NCBI GenBank assembly: GCA_045117995.1
Contig: JBGUOH010000007.1
Coordinates: 1-54,876, forward strand
Length of the DNA: 54,876 bases
Direction of reading: 5' to 3'
Source: RUG14515 sp045117995
Lineage (GTDB): Bacteria; Bacillota_I; Bacilli_A; RFN20; CAG-826
Shown: positions 7,396 to 15,363 of the stretch, one piece after another
Numbering within the stretch: the stretch's first letter is position 1
Layout: each line of letters starts with the position of its first letter
Position numbers and translations under genes: made by a program
The notes under the pieces: model-generated
The model's input: the letters and a program-made list of their open reading frames with translations, nothing else
What the model was told of the DNA's origin: nothing
Databases searched by the model: none

Positions 7396-8524
7396 TATCA
7401 TTTATCTCGATAACGCTGCTACCGCTAAAGTTGATTCTGAAGTTTTAGATTCATATAACCAAATCACTCTCAAATACTTTGCTAATCCAAGCAGCATACA
7501 TTCTCTTGGACAAGAAGCTTCACGCTTATTAGATAAAAGCCGTGAACAAATTTTAAATGTCCTCAAACTCACTCATCACGAAGTGATTTATACAAGTGGT
7601 GCGACTGAGGCAAATAACCTAGCGATTAAAGGCTATTGCTTTGCTAATCGTTCACGTGGTAATCACATTATCACCAGTGCAAGCGAGCATCCTTCCGTCC
7701 TTAACACCGTTCTGGAACTAAAAGATTTTGGCTATGAAGTGACAATTCTTCCAGTAAATGAGAAAGGCGCAATAGAGGTTAAAAATTTAAAGGCCGCAAT
7801 TAAGGAAAATACTATCCTAGTTTCCCTCATGATGGTCAATAACGAAACTGGGGCAATTAACCCAATTAAAGAAGTTGGTGAATACCTCAAAAAGTTCCCA
7901 AAAATTGCCTTCCATGTTGATATGGTTCAAGCCATGGGTAAACTCCCATTAGATTTAGAAAATATTGATATGTTCTCAGTGGCCGGTCATAAGATTCATG
8001 GCCTATTAGGTTCTGGCTTATTAGTTAAGGAAAAGAAAATCATCATTAAAGCGATTAATAATGGTGGCGGCCAAGAAAATAACTTAAGAAGTGGCACGAA
8101 TACATTAGCCCTTTCCGCTTCTTTAGCGAAGGCCATTAGAATTGCTGTTTCTAACCAGGCTAAAGACTATGAACACGTCAAAGTACTAAGCAAAAGATTA
8201 TTAGATTATCTAAAAGATAACCAAGATAAATATCTCATCAATTCCCATTTTGAAGAGAACCCATATATTGTGAACTTCTCTCTCCTTCATCATAAGGCTA
8301 GTGTGGTGGTTGAAGCATTATCAAACCGTGGCATTATGGTCTCATCTTTATCAGCGTGCCACGCTAAACACGAAGACTATAGTGTGGTCGTCTATGCGAT
8401 GACCAATGACTTGAATATCGCTCATAATACCATTCGTGTTTCCTTTGGAAGAGATAACACATTAGAAGAGGTGGAAGTCCTCATTAAAAACTTAGAAGAA
8501 ATTATTAAGGAGATTAAACAATGA
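7388..8524 (+). CDS. iscS: Cysteine desulfurase, NifS/IscS family
   Basis: 378 residues. A PLP enzyme that removes sulfur from cysteine to form a persulfide, here most likely supplying the neighbouring ThiI for tRNA 4-thiouridine. The N-terminus IIYLDNAATAKVD is typical. The PLP-binding lysine is K202 in GHKIHG, the phosphate and substrate loops include GATEANN and LRSGTNT, and the catalytic cysteine is C324 in SACH. The true start is the ATG at 7388 inside the end of ezrA; the upstream ATG adds seven unrelated residues. The stop TGA overlaps the thiI start (ATGA), so the three genes are coupled. No IscU or other Fe-S assembly gene is nearby, which supports the ThiI-partner role. Confidence 0.93.
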   Translation: MANIIYLDNAATAKVDSEVLDSYNQITLKYFANPSSIHSLGQEASRLLDKSREQILNVLKLTHHEVIYTSGATEANNLAIKGYCFANRSRGNHIITSASEHPSVLNTVLELKDFGYEVTILPVNEKGAIEVKNLKAAIKENTILVSLMMVNNETGAINPIKEVGEYLKKFPKIAFHVDMVQAMGKLPLDLENIDMFSVAGHKIHGLLGSGLLVKEKKIIIKAINNGGGQENNLRSGTNTLALSASLAKAIRIAVSNQAKDYEHVKVLSKRLLDYLKDNQDKYLINSHFEENPYIVNFSLLHHKASVVVEALSNRGIMVSSLSACHAKHEDYSVVVYAMTNDLNIAHNTIRVSFGRDNTLEEVEVLIKNLEEIIKEIKQ

Positions 8525-9711
8525 TCACCTATGACCATATCATGATTCGCTTTGGTGAATTATCCACTAAAGGTAAAAACAAAAAAGACTTTATCCGTAC
8601 TCTCGCGGATAACATTAAAAACGCCCTTAAAGATTGGCCAGAATTATCTTTTGAAACAAGATATGACCACATCTATGTTGGCTTAAATAATCTCCCATAT
8701 GAACCTATTGTTGAAAGACTACAAGATGTCTCTGGTATTCACGCTCTTTCTTTAGTGTATCGCGCTAGTAAAGACATCGAAGATATTAAAAATAGTGCTT
8801 TAGCACTAATGAGAGAAGAGGAAGGCAAAACCTTTAAAGTTAAAGTTAAAAGAGGCGATAAAACCTATCCAATTATTTCCGATGAAATTACCCGTATTGT
8901 TGCGGGTCATGTTTTAAGAAACACACCTGAATTAAAGGTCGATGTTCATAATCCTGATATCTTACTTTCCATTGAAGTCAGACAAGAAGCCGCTTATATC
9001 TTCTGCAAAACCTTCTTAGGCGCAGGCGGTTACCCATTAGGCGTCGGTGGCAAGACCATGCACATGCTCAGTGGTGGTATTGATTCTCCAGTTGCCGCTT
9101 ACTTAATGATGAAAAGAGGCGTCAGTATTGAATGCATCCACTTTGCCTCTCCACCATATACACAAATGGGTGTCATCTATAAACTCGAAGACTTATTACA
9201 CGTCTTAAATAGATACCAAACACGTATTAGATTACATATCGTGCCATTTACCAAGATTCAAGAAGCCATATATGATAACGCTCCTGAGAGTTATTGTATA
9301 ACTCTGATGAGAAGAATGATGTTCCGCTTAGCCGATGGTCTCGCTAAACGCCGCAAATGTCCAGTTATCAGCAGTGGTGAATCAATTGGTCAAGTTGCCT
9401 CGCAGACATTACAATCCATGCACGTTATCAACGCGGTCACCAATACACCAGTTATCCGTCCTCTTGCGACCACTGATAAATTAGAAATCATCAAGATCAG
9501 TAAAAAGATTGGTACATACGACATTTCCATTAGACCTTATGAAGACTGCTGCACAATCTTCACACCAAAGGCTCCAAAGACTATGCCACATCAGGATGAA
9601 GTCGAAGCTTTTGAGAAGAAATTTGATTACGAAACGATGATTAAAGAAGCACTCAATAATGTCGAAGTGAAGATACTCACACCAAATCAAGAAGAGGATA
9701 ATTTACTCTAA
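8521..9711 (+). CDS. thiI: tRNA 4-thiouridine synthetase ThiI
   Basis: 396 residues. Adenylates U8 of tRNA and transfers sulfur to make 4-thiouridine; it can also feed sulfur to thiazole synthesis. N-terminal ferredoxin-like and THUMP domains (to about residue 165) are followed by a PP-loop pyrophosphatase domain with SGGIDSPVAAY at residues 184-194. The end has the family motif YEDCCTIFTPKAPKT. The C-terminal rhodanese domain of the E. coli enzyme is absent, as is usual in Bacilli, where the desulfurase next door hands sulfur over directly. It overlaps iscS by four bases and ends at a strong terminator. Confidence 0.95.
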   Translation: MITYDHIMIRFGELSTKGKNKKDFIRTLADNIKNALKDWPELSFETRYDHIYVGLNNLPYEPIVERLQDVSGIHALSLVYRASKDIEDIKNSALALMREEEGKTFKVKVKRGDKTYPIISDEITRIVAGHVLRNTPELKVDVHNPDILLSIEVRQEAAYIFCKTFLGAGGYPLGVGGKTMHMLSGGIDSPVAAYLMMKRGVSIECIHFASPPYTQMGVIYKLEDLLHVLNRYQTRIRLHIVPFTKIQEAIYDNAPESYCITLMRRMMFRLADGLAKRRKCPVISSGESIGQVASQTLQSMHVINAVTNTPVIRPLATTDKLEIIKISKKIGTYDISIRPYEDCCTIFTPKAPKTMPHQDEVEAFEKKFDYETMIKEALNNVEVKILTPNQEEDNLL

Positions 9712-9716
9712 CAAAC

Positions 9717-9738
9717 ACGCCACCCAGTGGCGTTTTTT
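9717..9738 (+). terminator. Terminator of the ezrA-iscS-thiI operon
   Basis: Stem ACGCCAC (9717-9723) / GTGGCGT (9727-9733) with a three-base loop, then TTTTT. It starts six bases after the thiI stop. Confidence 0.9.
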
Positions 9739-9752
9739 CTTACTTAAAAAGT

Positions 9753-9797
9753 TTGATTTCACCTTAATAATCTTTATAATAGTAACGATACTATTAT
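9753..9797 (+). promoter_or_regulatory. Promoter and overlapping operator-like palindrome of the AAA+ operon
   Basis: TTGATT (9753-9758), 16-base spacer, TATAAT (9775-9780). A perfect eight-base inverted repeat, ATAATAGT (9776-9783) and ACTATTAT (9790-9797), starts within the -10 and covers the expected transcription start, a good place for a repressor. The binding factor is unknown. Confidence 0.6.
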
Positions 9798-9819
9798 CAT
9801 AAGTATTGAGGCTATAATT

Positions 9820-12525
9820 ATGAAACTATTCACAGATTTCAAAATCAGACGTATCGCTGCTATAGCGTTACTTTCTTTGGAAGCTATCTTCCTCACGCTA
9901 TTTTTCTTCCTTGGTGTTAAAGGAGGAAATGCATTCGCAATCTTTGGCGCTAATGAGTTAGAATTAGCGACTGGTACCAAAATCATCCATGGTTTGGTAT
10001 TGGGCATTACAGTCATTAATTTACTTCTTGTTGTTCGTGGGCTTGCTACTGAAATCTATAAGAAACGCAGTTTAGGTAACGAAATAAGTAACGCGGTCGT
10101 TAGCTTGTTATTAATGATTTTGGCCGCTAATAATAAGATTTATAATCTAGTCTTTGTCATCTTCGCACTTATCATTGCGATAGCTTTATTGGCCTATCAA
10201 TTATATTTCTTCTATAGAAATAAAGATGCGGAACCAGTTACTAAGATGCCTCTTAAGAAAGAAGAACTACGCGCCTCAATTATCACATTAGTGGTTCTTA
10301 CTCTTTCCTTATTCGCCTCATTCTTAATCTTCTTAATCCCAGTTTGTTACTATGCTAGCAAACCATATTTCACATTATTTGATGCTTTAAAAGAAAACGC
10401 TTCATTAACAAACCTCATTTCATTTGTAGGTTTCTTCGTCATCTTTGTCGCTGAAATCGTCTACTTCTCACACATTATTGCTTACTATAAAAACGATGCA
10501 CAAAAGTTCTATAAGAAAGCCCGTAAAGGTTTATATGCTTCCTTTGCTTTGACTGTGGCCTTCTATGTCTTTGCCATCGTCATTCAATACGTCTTTACTA
10601 AGGAAGTTAAAGCTGAACTTGTAGATGAAGGTATTATCTTTGATGATGAACCATTAAGCACATTCTCTACTGCTTATATTCCAATCATTATTAATGCGAT
10701 TGTCGTCATTATTAACGCTATCTTTGTTTCTAAATTTATTGGAAATAAAGAAAAGAAGAAAGATCCAAAGTTCCTTAATAGAACAGTAGCTTTAGCCTTC
10801 ACCTTAGCGTTCATCGGCTTACTTGTTGGCGCTTTATTCTCTAACATCATCGTCATTAACTTTGAAACTGATTTCGAATTAACAGTGGTGAAGATTAATG
10901 GTTTCACAATGTTAAAGAACTTCCATGATATTCATAAAGCGGAATACCAAGCCTTCGCGTTATTAGTTTATTTCTTACTTGTCGCCATCGTTATTATGGC
11001 CACAACGACTATATCCTTATATATTAGAAGATCAAAATTCTTCTATAAGACATCTTTCATTTGCGTCATTGCTTCTTTCTTATCAATCGTTTGTATTGCT
11101 TTATTTGGTAAATACTATCAAATTGCAGAAAGAATCAATAACGCTACATTAATGGAAATTCTCGATTACTATGGTGCGGATATTACTTTTGAATACACAA
11201 CCAAAGTTACATCACAAACCATTTATTTCGCCGCGGGCGCCTTAGTGTTACTCGTTGCGTTAATCTTTGCTAGACCATTCTCTAAATATCTCAAAGACGA
11301 AGGCATTGACGTCAACATCAATAGTGATGAATTCGGTGCTTTAGCTCCTGCCGGTGGTGGTGCTCCTTTAGGTAGAGAAGATGTTTCCGACGCGAGAAGC
11401 AGAGACTTTGATGCTTGCCCAGCCTTTAGTGAAATTGACTCCGAAGAAGAAGAAATCTTGCTTGATGTTGAACAAAGAAGACAAGCAGCGTTCAAGAACG
11501 CTTCGTTACCAACAATCGTAAGATTCATTGTGGAATACGCAAAAGAATCAAGATTACATCTTTCTTATAAAGAAAGCGAAATCGCTCAATTCATCGCTGG
11601 TTTAGGTTCTTCTAAATTAAGCATCCTTCAAGGTATGTCTGGTACAGGTAAAACATCCTTACCAAAAATCTTCGCGGAAGCTATCTTCGGTAATGCCTAT
11701 ATCGTTGAAGTCGAATCTTCCTGGAAAGATAAAAACGAATTAGTGGGCTATTACAATGAATTCTCTGGTAAGTTCACTCCAAAGAAATTCGCCCAAGCTT
11801 TATATCGTTCTAAATTCACACCAGATGTCATTACATTCATCGTTCTCGATGAAATGAACTTATCCCGTATCGAATACTATTTCAGTGACTTCCTTTCCTT
11901 AATGGAAAACGAAGAAGATAAACGTGAATTTAAGTTACTTAACGTGCAACTTAAGAATATTAAACATGGTCAAAACCTTTCATATAAACAACTCATTAAA
12001 GGCCATACCTTAAAAGTACCTACAAACGTTTGGTTTATTGGTACCGCGAATAGAGACGAATCAACATTCGAAATCTCTGATAAAGTTTATGACCGTGCGA
12101 TGACCATGAACTTCTCCGCTAGAGCGGACAAGATCAAAGCGTTCAATGAACCAATTGATAAACGCTTCTTAGATTACAATGTCTTCAAGAAATTAATCGA
12201 TGACGCTGTGAAGTCATTCTATTTCGATGCTTCTACCAGCCCAACAATTAAAGAAGTTGAAGCTCTCTTAAGACCATATAACATTTCCTTCGGTAACCGT
12301 GTTGAAAAACAAATCGAAACATTCGTTTCCGTTTACTGTTCCTGTTTCACCGAACCAAGAAAAATGGTGGATGAAGCGATTGAAAAGATCTTATTGAGCA
12401 AGGTCGTTGCGAAACTTGAATTCAAGAGTGTCGAAAACAAAGAAGAACTCGCTCACGCTTTTGAAAAGCTTGGCTTAATGGAATGCGCTTCCTTCATTAT
12501 TAATAAGATTAACGAGGACTTCTAA
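9820..12525 (+). CDS. Polytopic membrane protein with C-terminal McrB-like AAA+ ATPase
   Basis: 901 residues. Residues 1-485 hold about 11-12 hydrophobic segments (roughly 12-32, 54-73, 91-130, 152-176, 198-220, 238-259, 283-305, 322-346, 374-400, 409-430, 466-484). A flexible acidic linker (about 490-555, with a Gly/Pro/Ala run) leads to an AAA+ domain: Walker A GMSGTGKT (605-612), Walker B FIVLDEMNLSR, and a sensor stretch GTANRDES followed by DKVYDRAMTMNF. The DEMNLSR-x-E-Y-Y-F and GT-x-N-x-D-E-S patterns are those of the McrB/AAA_5 group of hexameric motors. Known McrB proteins are soluble; a large membrane domain is unusual. The start has a GAGG site. The partner gene follows after two bases. 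The function is unknown; a membrane-anchored defence or remodelling complex is one hypothesis. Confidence 0.85.
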   Translation: MKLFTDFKIRRIAAIALLSLEAIFLTLFFFLGVKGGNAFAIFGANELELATGTKIIHGLVLGITVINLLLVVRGLATEIYKKRSLGNEISNAVVSLLLMILAANNKIYNLVFVIFALIIAIALLAYQLYFFYRNKDAEPVTKMPLKKEELRASIITLVVLTLSLFASFLIFLIPVCYYASKPYFTLFDALKENASLTNLISFVGFFVIFVAEIVYFSHIIAYYKNDAQKFYKKARKGLYASFALTVAFYVFAIVIQYVFTKEVKAELVDEGIIFDDEPLSTFSTAYIPIIINAIVVIINAIFVSKFIGNKEKKKDPKFLNRTVALAFTLAFIGLLVGALFSNIIVINFETDFELTVVKINGFTMLKNFHDIHKAEYQAFALLVYFLLVAIVIMATTTISLYIRRSKFFYKTSFICVIASFLSIVCIALFGKYYQIAERINNATLMEILDYYGADITFEYTTKVTSQTIYFAAGALVLLVALIFARPFSKYLKDEGIDVNINSDEFGALAPAGGGAPLGREDVSDARSRDFDACPAFSEIDSEEEEILLDVEQRRQAAFKNASLPTIVRFIVEYAKESRLHLSYKESEIAQFIAGLGSSKLSILQGMSGTGKTSLPKIFAEAIFGNAYIVEVESSWKDKNELVGYYNEFSGKFTPKKFAQALYRSKFTPDVITFIVLDEMNLSRIEYYFSDFLSLMENEEDKREFKLLNVQLKNIKHGQNLSYKQLIKGHTLKVPTNVWFIGTANRDESTFEISDKVYDRAMTMNFSARADKIKAFNEPIDKRFLDYNVFKKLIDDAVKSFYFDASTSPTIKEVEALLRPYNISFGNRVEKQIETFVSVYCSCFTEPRKMVDEAIEKILLSKVVAKLEFKSVENKEELAHAFEKLGLMECASFIINKINEDF

Positions 12526-12527
12526 AA

Positions 12528-14018
12528 ATGACCAAATCTTTAGGATATAAAGATGCCATTAGGTTTTTAAACCAATTCGACAATATCACATATCCTGAGT
12601 TTGATTATTATTCAGTTACCAATATCAATCTCTTCACTTCCTTAGAAGCGATTGATTTTAAAGAAATAGATGCTCACGTCAGTGAGATTGAAAAAACTCT
12701 CGGGGCAATTAAAAGGATATTCGCGACACCAATCGTTCATCTTATTGATGAAGACGTCCTTGTCCCAGTCGAGGCAGTACGACTCATTAACACTAAAACA
12801 ATGAACTACGCTTCTAACCATTCAGAGTTATGGGAAGACCTCACTGAAGATGGTATCAAACCTAGGAAATTATTAACTAATAATTACCGTGATAATTACG
12901 CAATCTACGAAAACATCGTCTTCGCTAGATGTGTTTCATATTGCTTGAATTATGTCCGTCATTATAATCGTCTTCTTTCTGATCTCGTATTTGCGAACAA
13001 TAAACTCGAAATTGACCTCTTACAGAGGGAAAACCATCTTTCTTATTATTTGGCCTTAGGTAAACTAGAAACTGGCTATATTCGTTCGTTCGCGGACTAT
13101 TCTGATATCGCTTTAAAACTAATTGCGAGAATGGAATTTATTATTTCCGTTTTAGAAGCAAGATTAAAACGACCAGTCTACGTCCAAGCCCGTAAACACA
13201 AAGGCAAAATCAAATTAAGAAAGACCAACATTTTAGCGATGCATAAGGATTATCAAAAGATCTATCGCTTTATGAAAAAGATATACGGTAATGATGTCGA
13301 AGAGATTAGAGAGGACATTGATCCTAAAGAGTATCTTTATTACTGTAAATTGCTCACAATCTTCTCCATTGGTCATTTCAATTTCCAAATGCCAAAAGAC
13401 GATAAGATTTCTTTTAAGAAACTCAATCTTAAATTTAGCTTTAAAGAATATCAACTCACTGTGAAGGACACAAAAGTGGAATCTCATCCCGCTCTTGAAT
13501 TAACATTCTTTAAAGATAAAGAGTATAAAATACTCTTAGTGCCTTCTAGCGAACCTCTTAAACTTGCTAAAACAGATGTAGAAACACATATCCTTTCACC
13601 AGAATTTGAAACTGATGATGTCTTAGTCTCTATCAATAACATCGATTCCTTTAGACGTATCCAACAATTGCTTCTAAAAGGTATGGTGTACTCTAGTGAT
13701 GATTTTGATAACTGCCCATTCTGTGGTGGAAAGATGATTAAAGAAAACAATATCTATTCTTGTGATGTCTGCCGCACTGAAATCATTAAGACACACTGCG
13801 AAGAAGAAAATAAAGATTACTTCATTACTGGTATTAAGAACTACAAATTAAAACCATATGAAGAAGAACTCGCGAAAAACAAACGCTTCCAAAAGAGAAT
13901 GGTGGAAGGCTTAATGCATTATCGTAATATCACTAAAATCACTAATGATCTATCATATGTGTGCCCGTACTGCAAAAAGGTCCACAAGATAGAGAAAAAT
14001 GAAGAACAAAAAAGCTGA
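12528..14018 (+). CDS. DUF2357-like zinc-ribbon partner of the AAA+ protein
   Basis: 496 residues, soluble. The middle part (about residues 115-150, with NNYRDNYAIYEN then IVFARCVSYCLNYV) resembles DUF2357 proteins, which often sit beside McrB-like AAA+ genes; this match is from memory and weak. The C-terminal third has zinc-ribbon cysteines: C396-x2-C399 and C412-x2-C415, plus a second knuckle at C479-x2-C482 near the end. I found no PD-(D/E)XK nuclease motif, unlike McrC and many DUF2357 restriction proteins. Its GAGG ribosome-binding site lies inside the end of the AAA+ gene and the gap is two bases, so the two proteins are surely co-made and likely interact. The TGA stop lies within the terminator hairpin. 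Confidence 0.75.
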   Translation: MTKSLGYKDAIRFLNQFDNITYPEFDYYSVTNINLFTSLEAIDFKEIDAHVSEIEKTLGAIKRIFATPIVHLIDEDVLVPVEAVRLINTKTMNYASNHSELWEDLTEDGIKPRKLLTNNYRDNYAIYENIVFARCVSYCLNYVRHYNRLLSDLVFANNKLEIDLLQRENHLSYYLALGKLETGYIRSFADYSDIALKLIARMEFIISVLEARLKRPVYVQARKHKGKIKLRKTNILAMHKDYQKIYRFMKKIYGNDVEEIREDIDPKEYLYYCKLLTIFSIGHFNFQMPKDDKISFKKLNLKFSFKEYQLTVKDTKVESHPALELTFFKDKEYKILLVPSSEPLKLAKTDVETHILSPEFETDDVLVSINNIDSFRRIQQLLLKGMVYSSDDFDNCPFCGGKMIKENNIYSCDVCRTEIIKTHCEEENKDYFITGIKNYKLKPYEEELAKNKRFQKRMVEGLMHYRNITKITNDLSYVCPYCKKVHKIEKNEEQKS

Positions 14019-14036
14019 GCATTTGCTCAGCATTTT
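14011..14036. terminator. Bidirectional intrinsic terminator
   Basis: Perfect eight-base stem GCTGAGCA (14014-14021) / TGCTCAGC (14024-14031) with a two-base loop, then ATTTTTATTT; the other strand continues into TTTTTTG. It ends the AAA+ operon and, from the other side, infC-rpmI-rplT. The stop codon of the upstream gene lies in the stem. Confidence 0.9.
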
Positions 14037-14052
14037 TATTTGATTAACTTAA

Positions 14053-14403
14053 TTAAGCCTTTTTAGCAGTTTTCACTAAATCAGCGAAAGCTTTTGGATC
14101 ATTGATGGCTAATTCAGATAACATCTTACGGTTGATGTTGATGTTAGCTTGTTTTAAACCGAACATGAATTTGCTATAAGAGATATCGTTTAATCTGCAA
14201 GCAGCGTTGATACGTCTGATCCATAATTTACGGAAATCTCTCTTTCTGTCTCTACGGGAGATGTATGCATAGCGTAAGCTGTGCATGACTTGTTCTTTCG
14301 CAGTTTTGAATAATAAGTGTTTGCTACCGAAATAACCAGAGGCTCTTTTTAAAACTCTTTTACGACGGGCGTGTGTGACTGTGCCACCTTTAACTCTTGC
14401 CAT
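14053..14403 (-). CDS. rplT: 50S ribosomal protein L20
   Basis: 116 residues, normal for L20. Binds 23S rRNA early in large-subunit assembly and, in Bacillota, also represses its own operon by binding the infC leader. The N-terminus ARVKGGTVTHARRKRVLKRA is typical, and the C-terminal globular part (NDISYSKFMFGLKQANI) is intact. It is the last gene of infC-rpmI-rplT, 15 bases after rpmI, with a strong AAGGAGG site. It is followed directly by a terminator. Confidence 0.98.
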   Translation of the reverse strand: MARVKGGTVTHARRKRVLKRASGYFGSKHLLFKTAKEQVMHSLRYAYISRRDRKRDFRKLWIRRINAACRLNDISYSKFMFGLKQANININRKMLSELAINDPKAFADLVKTAKKA

Positions 14404-14418
14404 ATTCTAGTGTCCTCC

Positions 14419-14613
14419 TTATTTAACGATGAGAAATTTAATTCTCTTGTAGTCTGTCTTATGTAAGACAGCAGACTTCATTAAGTGTCTCTTTTGTTTT
14501 GTGGTTTTGTGTGGGGCTAAATGTGAAACATAGGCGTGATGTCTGACGACTTTGCCTGTGCCTGTGAGCTTAATTCTTTTCATTAAAGCTCTTTTGCTTT
14601 TCATTTTTGGCAT
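14419..14613 (-). CDS. rpmI: 50S ribosomal protein L35
   Basis: 64 residues, the usual size, with the typical PKMKSKRALMKRIKLTGTGK start and a very basic composition. A structural protein of the large subunit. An AGGAGG site precedes the ATG at 14613, and infC ends 12 bases upstream. Confidence 0.98.
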   Translation of the reverse strand: MPKMKSKRALMKRIKLTGTGKVVRHHAYVSHLAPHKTTKQKRHLMKSAVLHKTDYKRIKFLIVK

Positions 14614-14625
14614 AAAATTTTCCTC

Positions 14626-15180
14626 CTACTTCTTCTTTGGGGCGAGTATTGCGTACATCCAACGGCCTTCCATGGCTGATGGCTTTTCAACATTCGCGTA
14701 TTCACTTAATTGAGCGATGAACTTATCCATGACTTCCTGACCGACTTCAATGTGAGTCATTTGACGGCCACGGAAACGCACACCAACTTTAACTTTGTTA
14801 CCGGCTTCTAAGAATTTTTGAGCCGCTCTGGCTTTGGTGTCCATATCATGACCACCGATTTGTGGTGTTAATTGGACTTCCTTGACCTCAACAACGTGTT
14901 GATTTTTCTTGGCTTCTTTGGCTTTCTTTTGTTGTTCAAAGCGATATTTGCTGTAATTGATAATCTTGCAAACTGGAGGTTTGGCGTTAGGCGCCACACA
15001 AAGAAGGTCCATATCGTATTCATTGGCCTTGAATTGTGCCTCGCGAGAAGACATTGTACCGATTTGTTCACCATTTGGTCCGATTAAAAGGACTTCTGGA
15101 AAACGAACGTTTTCATTAACTAAATCTTTGTTTTGGTTGTTGCCAGGTTTTTTGTTATTGGCGTAGCGATTGTCGATGAT
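14626..15180 (-). CDS. infC: Translation initiation factor IF-3, probable AUC start
   Basis: About 184 residues. IF-3 binds the 30S subunit and checks the initiator tRNA and start codon. The core is clear: VRFPEVLLIGPNGEQIGTMS in the N-domain, the lysine-rich linker, and RFRGRQMTHIEVG in the C-domain. No ATG, GTG or TTG lies at a sensible place: the only ATG in frame (15264) would put 28 extra residues across the L20 leader, and the GTG at 15189 touches the Shine-Dalgarno sequence. An AGGAG at 15195-15191 is ten bases before ATC (15180-15178), giving (M)IDNRYANNKK. Rare AUU/AUC starts in infC are known from other bacteria and let IF-3 limit its own translation. The exact start is uncertain by one to three codons. 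Confidence 0.88.
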   Translation of the reverse strand: MIDNRYANNKKPGNNQNKDLVNENVRFPEVLLIGPNGEQIGTMSSREAQFKANEYDMDLLCVAPNAKPPVCKIINYSKYRFEQQKKAKEAKKNQHVVEVKEVQLTPQIGGHDMDTKARAAQKFLEAGNKVKVGVRFRGRQMTHIEVGQEVMDKFIAQLSEYANVEKPSAMEGRWMYAILAPKKK

Positions 15181-15189
15181 AAGTATCAC

Positions 15190-15324
15190 ACTCCTTTTTG
15201 TTAAAAAACGGATGCATATTGCACCCGTTAACATTCTTAGCCCATAAGAAGTAGCGTTAGCCAACCAATATTTATCGGTCTGGCGAGAAGCGGGTGCCTC
15301 TGCTTTCTACGTTTTAGCGATAAG
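15190..15324 (-). promoter_or_regulatory. L20-type attenuator leader of infC-rpmI-rplT
   Basis: The 5' transcript contains GGCACCCG (15298-15291), able to pair with CGGGTGC (15227-15221) of the downstream terminator hairpin. This is an antiterminator/terminator switch. In Bacillota this operon is controlled by L20 binding to such a leader. The position, length and switch fit; the Rfam family was not tested. Confidence 0.75.
15203..15228 (-). terminator. Leader terminator of infC operon
   Basis: Minus strand: ACGGGTGC (15228-15221), five-base loop, GCATCCGT (15215-15208), then a T-run. It lies just before the infC ribosome-binding site, as expected of an attenuator. Confidence 0.8.
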
Positions 15325-15353
15325 ATATTATCATTATTAATATAATGTGTCAA
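15325..15353 (-). promoter_or_regulatory. infC operon promoter
   Basis: Minus strand: consensus TTGACA (15353-15348), exact 17-base spacer, TAATAT (15330-15325). One of the best promoters in the window. Confidence 0.85.
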
Positions 15354-15363
15354 ATAGTATTTG

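Noticed and set aside
8522..14018. UGA recoded as tryptophan, as in Mycoplasma
   Set aside because: TGA ends iscS at an ATGA overlap, the amt-PII gene before a terminator, and the DUF2357-like gene inside a terminator; Trp is TGG in all conserved proteins.
12528..14018. McrC-like restriction nuclease
   Set aside because: No PD-(D/E)XK motif could be found; only the AAA+ pairing and zinc-ribbon are supported.
15181..15264. Longer infC start at the ATG at 15264
   Set aside because: It would translate through the leader terminator and adds residues with no IF-3 similarity.
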